From: Thermovirga lienii DSM 17291
GTDB taxonomy: Bacteria; Synergistota; Synergistia; Synergistales; Thermovirgaceae
Direction of reading: 5' to 3'
Length of the DNA: 64,000 nucleotides
NCBI GenBank assembly: GCA_000233775.1
Contig: CP003096.1
Location: 1,638,501-1,702,500 of the forward strand
The translations under genes and the position numbers were made by a program. Each line of letters begins with the position of its first letter. The first letter of the stretch is position 1. Shown here piece after piece: positions 60,840 through 64,000 of this stretch. The notes under the pieces are model-generated. The model saw nothing but the letters and a program-made list of their open reading frames with translations. It was not told the DNA's origin and did no database searches.

Positions 60840-60871
60840 GGGCCGGAAAGCCGCCAAAGGGTTTCCGGCCC
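60840..60871 (+). terminator. hairpin between hcp and the Rrf2 gene
   Basis: GGGCCGGAAA, 12-base loop, TTTCCGGCCC: a perfect 10-bp stem with no T-run. Either a weak terminator allowing low read-through into the regulator, or an RNA stabiliser. Confidence 0.5.
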
Positions 60872-60902
60872 GAAATACGAACAGAAAAGGTAGGATTAGA
60901 CT

Positions 60903-61328
60903 ATGAAGAAAATAATACAAATATCCGAAGCAGTATCTTTAGCTCTCCACGGAATGGGAATCCTTGCATCGTCGGAGACAGGCAGAGTAACGGTGAAGGA
61001 AATAGCTGAAATAACCCAAACTTCTGAGGCTCATCTTTCCAAGGTCTTCCAAAGACTAGCAAAAGGAGGGCTCGTCCTCTCCATTAGGGGACCCAAAGGA
61101 GGGTTTGAACTAGCGAAACCCCCTGAAGAAATAACCCTGCTGGACATATACAAGGCCATAGAAGGCGAGCTTACGACAGAAACCTGCTTCCTCCAAAGTG
61201 GAACACCCTGTCCCTTTGGAAGGTGTATTTTCGGAAACCTCGTTGAAGACCTGACGAGACAATTCCTGGAACACCTAGAGAAGACGACCCTTCGCGGCAT
61301 TAAAAACAACTTAAGCTATAAACAATAA
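60903..61328 (+). CDS. Rrf2 family Fe-S transcriptional regulator
   Basis: A 141-residue Rrf2 protein. Winged helix about 1-75 (VTVKEIAEITQTSEAHLSKVFQRLAKGGLV) and three cysteines at 95, 103 and 108 (CFLQSGTPCPFGRC) for a redox- or NO-sensitive Fe-S cluster, as in NsrR. It follows hcp by 75 bases, a pairing typical of NO-stress control. AGGTAGG lies upstream of ATG. Confidence 0.92.
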   Translation: MKKIIQISEAVSLALHGMGILASSETGRVTVKEIAEITQTSEAHLSKVFQRLAKGGLVLSIRGPKGGFELAKPPEEITLLDIYKAIEGELTTETCFLQSGTPCPFGRCIFGNLVEDLTRQFLEHLEKTTLRGIKNNLSYKQ

Positions 61329-61708
61329 ATAAGAGCAGGTAATCATCAGTACTTTCCCCTAAATACATAGACCACATGCGTGGCCCATCAAGAAAAACGA
61401 AGGATGTGCCGCTCTAAAGACCACTACAGCAATCGGTGTATTGGTTGTTGCACCATGCAAAGGAAATGGTTAAGACAGCAAGCATATCCGGCTCTAAAAT
61501 TAAATATAAACGAAACACATTAACGGTTACAAAAAAACAATCCTCTTTCTCTTGACAGCATCACACCAAGGTCAAGTCTTCCAAGAGCTTGTAGGTTACA
61601 AACCTTCAATAATCTTTACGTTTCTTAACAACTCCTAAACCCTTCCTTTACTTGTTTTGTTCTAGACTTCTTTTCAGCAACAACATTCCTCAAAAGGAGT
61701 GAACACAC
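61329..61708 (+). other. intergenic region, one doubtful Cys-rich short frame
   Basis: A 380-base gap. A 47-codon frame (GTG 61380 to TAA 61521-61523) encodes a basic, Cys-rich peptide (MCRSKDHYSNRCIGCC), but lacks a good ribosome site. The region is AT-rich toward the TolC gene and should hold its promoter; TTGACA at 61553-61558 is a candidate -35 box without a clear -10. No gene is claimed. Confidence 0.4.
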
Positions 61709-62974
61709 TTGAAGAGAAACCTAGCTTTCATGGCCCTCTTGATCGTTCTAGTGATGATACCTTCCGCAGCGAAGGCAAAGGAAGCCTTGACCTTGGAAAG
61801 GTGCATCGCCATAGCTTTAGCCAATCATCCCGAGTTGGCTGAGTACAACGCCCAAGTAAAAGCCAAAGAAGGCGCGGTGGAACAGAATGCAGCTCAATTG
61901 CGGCCTACGCTTTCCATCGCCTCAAACATCGCCGAAGAAAAGAACAATGATTACTCCTCGGTGAACATATCTGTAAACCAACTTCTTTGGGACGGCAATC
62001 AGTCCCAAAAGGCCATGGAAGCTTCAATGGCTCAAAAGTATGCTGCCTCTTGCCAACTCGAAAGGAAAAGGCAGGAGATCGTTTACTTGGTCAAACAGGC
62101 CTTTTTTGAAACCCTAAAGGCTGAAAAAGCTCTCGATGTGGCAAATATTAGCATGGCATATTACGAAAAAAATCTAAAACAGGCTAAATCCTATCATGAA
62201 GCGGGATTAGCAGCCAAATCCGATGTCACCTCTGCCCAGGTAGACCTAAGCCAAGCGAAGATGGAGCTAATAGAAGCTCAAAGTAACTTCAAAGAAGCGA
62301 TGGCAAACCTACAAAACGTCCTTGGAATCCAATCACCTCTCAGCGAAATGGAAATAAAAGATTCAGTCCAAGGGAAAGAACTCTCTTCTCTATTGATCTC
62401 CAATGAGACCAAAACAATCACACAAGTCATAGAAAACAGACCGGACATAGTTGCCCAAAAGCACTACATTGAGGCAGCAAAACACAATCTAGATCTTCAG
62501 GCTCGATCCAACAACATTTCCCTCTCTGCTTATGCCGATTATGGCTTGGACCTTTCTGGAGAAGACCAAGAAGACTACAGTCTAGGAGTAGAACTTTCTG
62601 CGACCCTCTGGGACGGAGGGACTCTATCAGGAAAAATCAAAGAGGCAAGGGGGGAACTAGAGTCCGCAATAGCTTCCTACAGAAGTCAGGTAAATTCAGC
62701 CTTACTGGAGATAAAAACTTCCTTGTTGGAGCTCGAGGAAGAAAGGCACAACGTGGAGCTTACCAGCCTATTGGTAGAACAGGCCAAGGAAAACCTGGAT
62801 TTGGCCTTGGGAAGGTACAAAGCCGAAGTTGGAAGTTCGTTGGAAGTAAGCAAGGCCTTGAAAGATTACCATGAGGCCCTAAAGGAACACAATGAGGCCA
62901 TATATAACCTTCGCATAGCTGAAGCGCAGTTGGAATACGCAGCAGGGTTGTGGAAAGGAGCAAATTCAAAATGA
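61709..62974 (+). CDS. TolC family outer membrane efflux protein
   Basis: A 421-residue outer membrane factor. Signal peptide about 1-24 (LAFMALLIVLVMIPSAAKA). Two homologous OEP halves with long coiled-coil helices (from LTLERCIAIALANHPELAEYNAQVKA and again from about residue 225, ENRPDIVAQKHYIEAAKHNL). Forms a trimeric outer membrane tunnel. The start is TTG at 61709 with AAAGGAG 9 bases upstream. Overlaps the adaptor gene start (ATGA), giving a tolC-macA order. Supports a diderm envelope. Confidence 0.9.
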   Translation: MKRNLAFMALLIVLVMIPSAAKAKEALTLERCIAIALANHPELAEYNAQVKAKEGAVEQNAAQLRPTLSIASNIAEEKNNDYSSVNISVNQLLWDGNQSQKAMEASMAQKYAASCQLERKRQEIVYLVKQAFFETLKAEKALDVANISMAYYEKNLKQAKSYHEAGLAAKSDVTSAQVDLSQAKMELIEAQSNFKEAMANLQNVLGIQSPLSEMEIKDSVQGKELSSLLISNETKTITQVIENRPDIVAQKHYIEAAKHNLDLQARSNNISLSAYADYGLDLSGEDQEDYSLGVELSATLWDGGTLSGKIKEARGELESAIASYRSQVNSALLEIKTSLLELEEERHNVELTSLLVEQAKENLDLALGRYKAEVGSSLEVSKALKDYHEALKEHNEAIYNLRIAEAQLEYAAGLWKGANSK

Positions 62975-64000
62975 AAAAAAAGCTATTTTTTTGTGGAACT
63001 TTTATAGTGATTGCAACGATCACGTTGGTTTTTGGGAGTTTTATCAAGGCATCTGACAAAAAAGAAACCTCCTACATTACAGCCACTGTAACCCGAGGCG
63101 ACATAATCCAAAGGGTATCCGCAACCGGCACACTGCAAGCTATTAATACGGTCGAGGTCGGAAGTCAAATATCGGGCACCATAGAGAAAATCTTTGTAGA
63201 CTACAACTCCACCGTCAAGGCAGGACAAGTTCTTGCGCAAATAGATCCTTCAACCTTGGAGGCCGCAGTTTTGGAAGCTCAGGCTACACTTGATTCAGCT
63301 GTGGCTGCGCTGACTGAGGCCGAAGCGAAGGATGCTTTGGCCAGAAAAAATTACGAGCGAAAAAAGAAACTCCTGGAGCAAGATTTTATCGCACAGAGTG
63401 ACGTCGACGAGACATATGCAGAATGGCAAAGTGCAAAGGCTGCAGTAGCGTCAGCCAAAGCGAGCATAAAAGGGGCAAAAGCCGCCCTTGAAAAAGCAAA
63501 GAGGAACTTAACCTATGCAACTATAAAATCCCCGGTCAGCGGAGTGGTAATAGATAAGGCAGTAAGTGAAGGCCAAACCGTGGCTGCAAGTCTTGAAGCC
63601 CCTACCCTTTTCACTATAGCAGAAGACTTGACTAACATGCAGGTTGAGGTAACCGTGGATGAGGCGGACATAGGTCAAGTAAAGGAAGGACAGATTGCGA
63701 AGTTCTTCGTGGACTCCTTCCCTGAGGAGACATACTTCGGGAAAGTTCGTCAGATTCGTCTATCTCCAACAGAAGAAGAAAACGTGGTGACCTATACCGT
63801 GATAGTAGATGTACAAAACCCACAACTCAAACTGCTGCCAGGAATGACAGCTAATGTGACCATAGAAATAGCATCCGCAAAGAACGTACTTAAGGTCCCT
63901 TCTGCCGCCTTAACTTTTTCCCCTCAAGACTCACAAAACAACACAACTTTGAGCACCTACACAATCGAACCTAGTCACGTGATATGGGTGCTTGATGAAG
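62971..64000 (+). CDS. macA: MacA/HlyD-type periplasmic adaptor (runs off window)
   Basis: 343 residues are visible, the C-terminus lies beyond the window. N-terminal membrane anchor (FFCGTFIVIATITLVFGSF), beta-barrel and lipoyl halves (VEVGSQISGTIEKIFVDYNS; VLAQID and YATIKSPVSGVVIDKAVSEGQTV), a coiled-coil hairpin of about 80 residues between, and then the membrane-proximal domain. This matches MacA, which pairs with the ABC transporter MacB; a macB gene would be expected downstream. ATG overlaps the tolC stop. Confidence 0.88.
   Translation, partial: MKKKLFFCGTFIVIATITLVFGSFIKASDKKETSYITATVTRGDIIQRVSATGTLQAINTVEVGSQISGTIEKIFVDYNSTVKAGQVLAQIDPSTLEAAVLEAQATLDSAVAALTEAEAKDALARKNYERKKKLLEQDFIAQSDVDETYAEWQSAKAAVASAKASIKGAKAALEKAKRNLTYATIKSPVSGVVIDKAVSEGQTVAASLEAPTLFTIAEDLTNMQVEVTVDEADIGQVKEGQIAKFFVDSFPEETYFGKVRQIRLSPTEEENVVTYTVIVDVQNPQLKLLPGMTANVTIEIASAKNVLKVPSAALTFSPQDSQNNTTLSTYTIEPSHVIWVLDE

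Noticed and set aside
1-64000. CRISPR arrays, tRNA/rRNA genes, insertion sequences, phage genes
   Set aside because: No regularly spaced repeats, no tRNA-like cloverleaf sequences, no transposase or integrase-like proteins were seen by eye; a tRNAscan or CRISPR finder run would settle the small cases.

Overview
The window looks like chromosomal DNA of an anaerobic, amino-acid-fermenting bacterium, most likely a member of the Synergistota (an Acetomicrobium/Thermovirga-like organism). This is an inference. It rests on a glycyl-radical hydroxyproline dehydratase, a TRAP transporter, an EtfAB-coupled 2-hydroxyacid dehydrogenase, hybrid cluster protein, FocA, and a NuoE/NuoF/NuoG-type set joined to a [NiFe] hydrogenase (the HydABCSL subunit plan described from Acetomicrobium mobile). 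Dense gene packing, strong Shine-Dalgarno sites, and many TTG/GTG starts fit this. No rRNA, tRNA, CRISPR array, insertion sequence or prophage was seen.

Layout. 1-11.4 kb is an amino/imino-acid catabolic island: 4-hydroxyproline dehydratase (cut by the window edge), its activase, a GntR regulator, a DctPQM transporter, serine dehydratase, an ornithine-cyclodeaminase-family reductase, an FAD imino/amino acid oxidoreductase and a proline racemase/epimerase. 11.4-16.2 kb holds a large secreted protein of unknown role and small hypothetical genes. 16.2-24.3 kb carries an M20 amidohydrolase, GlcD-EtfAB, TypA, a PAS-GGDEF protein and a QueG-like Fe-S protein. 24.4-26.2 kb is a candidate aromatic-amino-acid attenuator (a leader peptide with four tandem Tyr codons) in front of a sodium:solute symporter. 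26.2-31.9 kb is the dnaK-cbpA-clpB operon, with CtsR-type operators. 32-42.2 kb contains a ZraP-like protein, a catalytically degenerate prolyl-tRNA synthetase paralogue, a PucR regulator, a nitrilase, an AtoE transporter, a CoA transferase, a dodecin-like protein, and a secreted protein whose frame is interrupted by one TGA (candidate selenocysteine). 42.2-55.2 kb is the hydrogenase operon followed by MobA, FocA and a redox-sensory module (PHP, two DRTGG proteins, an H-cluster sensor-like protein, an anti-sigma-type ATPase). 55.3-64 kb holds hsp20 (CtsR sites again), cupin, polysaccharide deacetylase, patatin, DraG-like, hcp-rrf2 and a TolC/MacA efflux pair running off the right edge.

How it fits together. 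Imported amino/imino acids are racemised, dehydrated, oxidised or deaminated. Reducing equivalents pass to NAD(H), Etf and ferredoxin, and the hydrogenase can release them as H2 (inference). Stress genes form a CtsR regulon. The transporter and catabolic genes sit under local regulators (GntR, PucR, attenuation). The strongest leads for novelty are the TGA-containing secreted protein, the Tyr leader attenuator, the dead ProRS with an intact editing domain, and a 15-bp motif shared by the gntR and TRAP/sda promoter regions.
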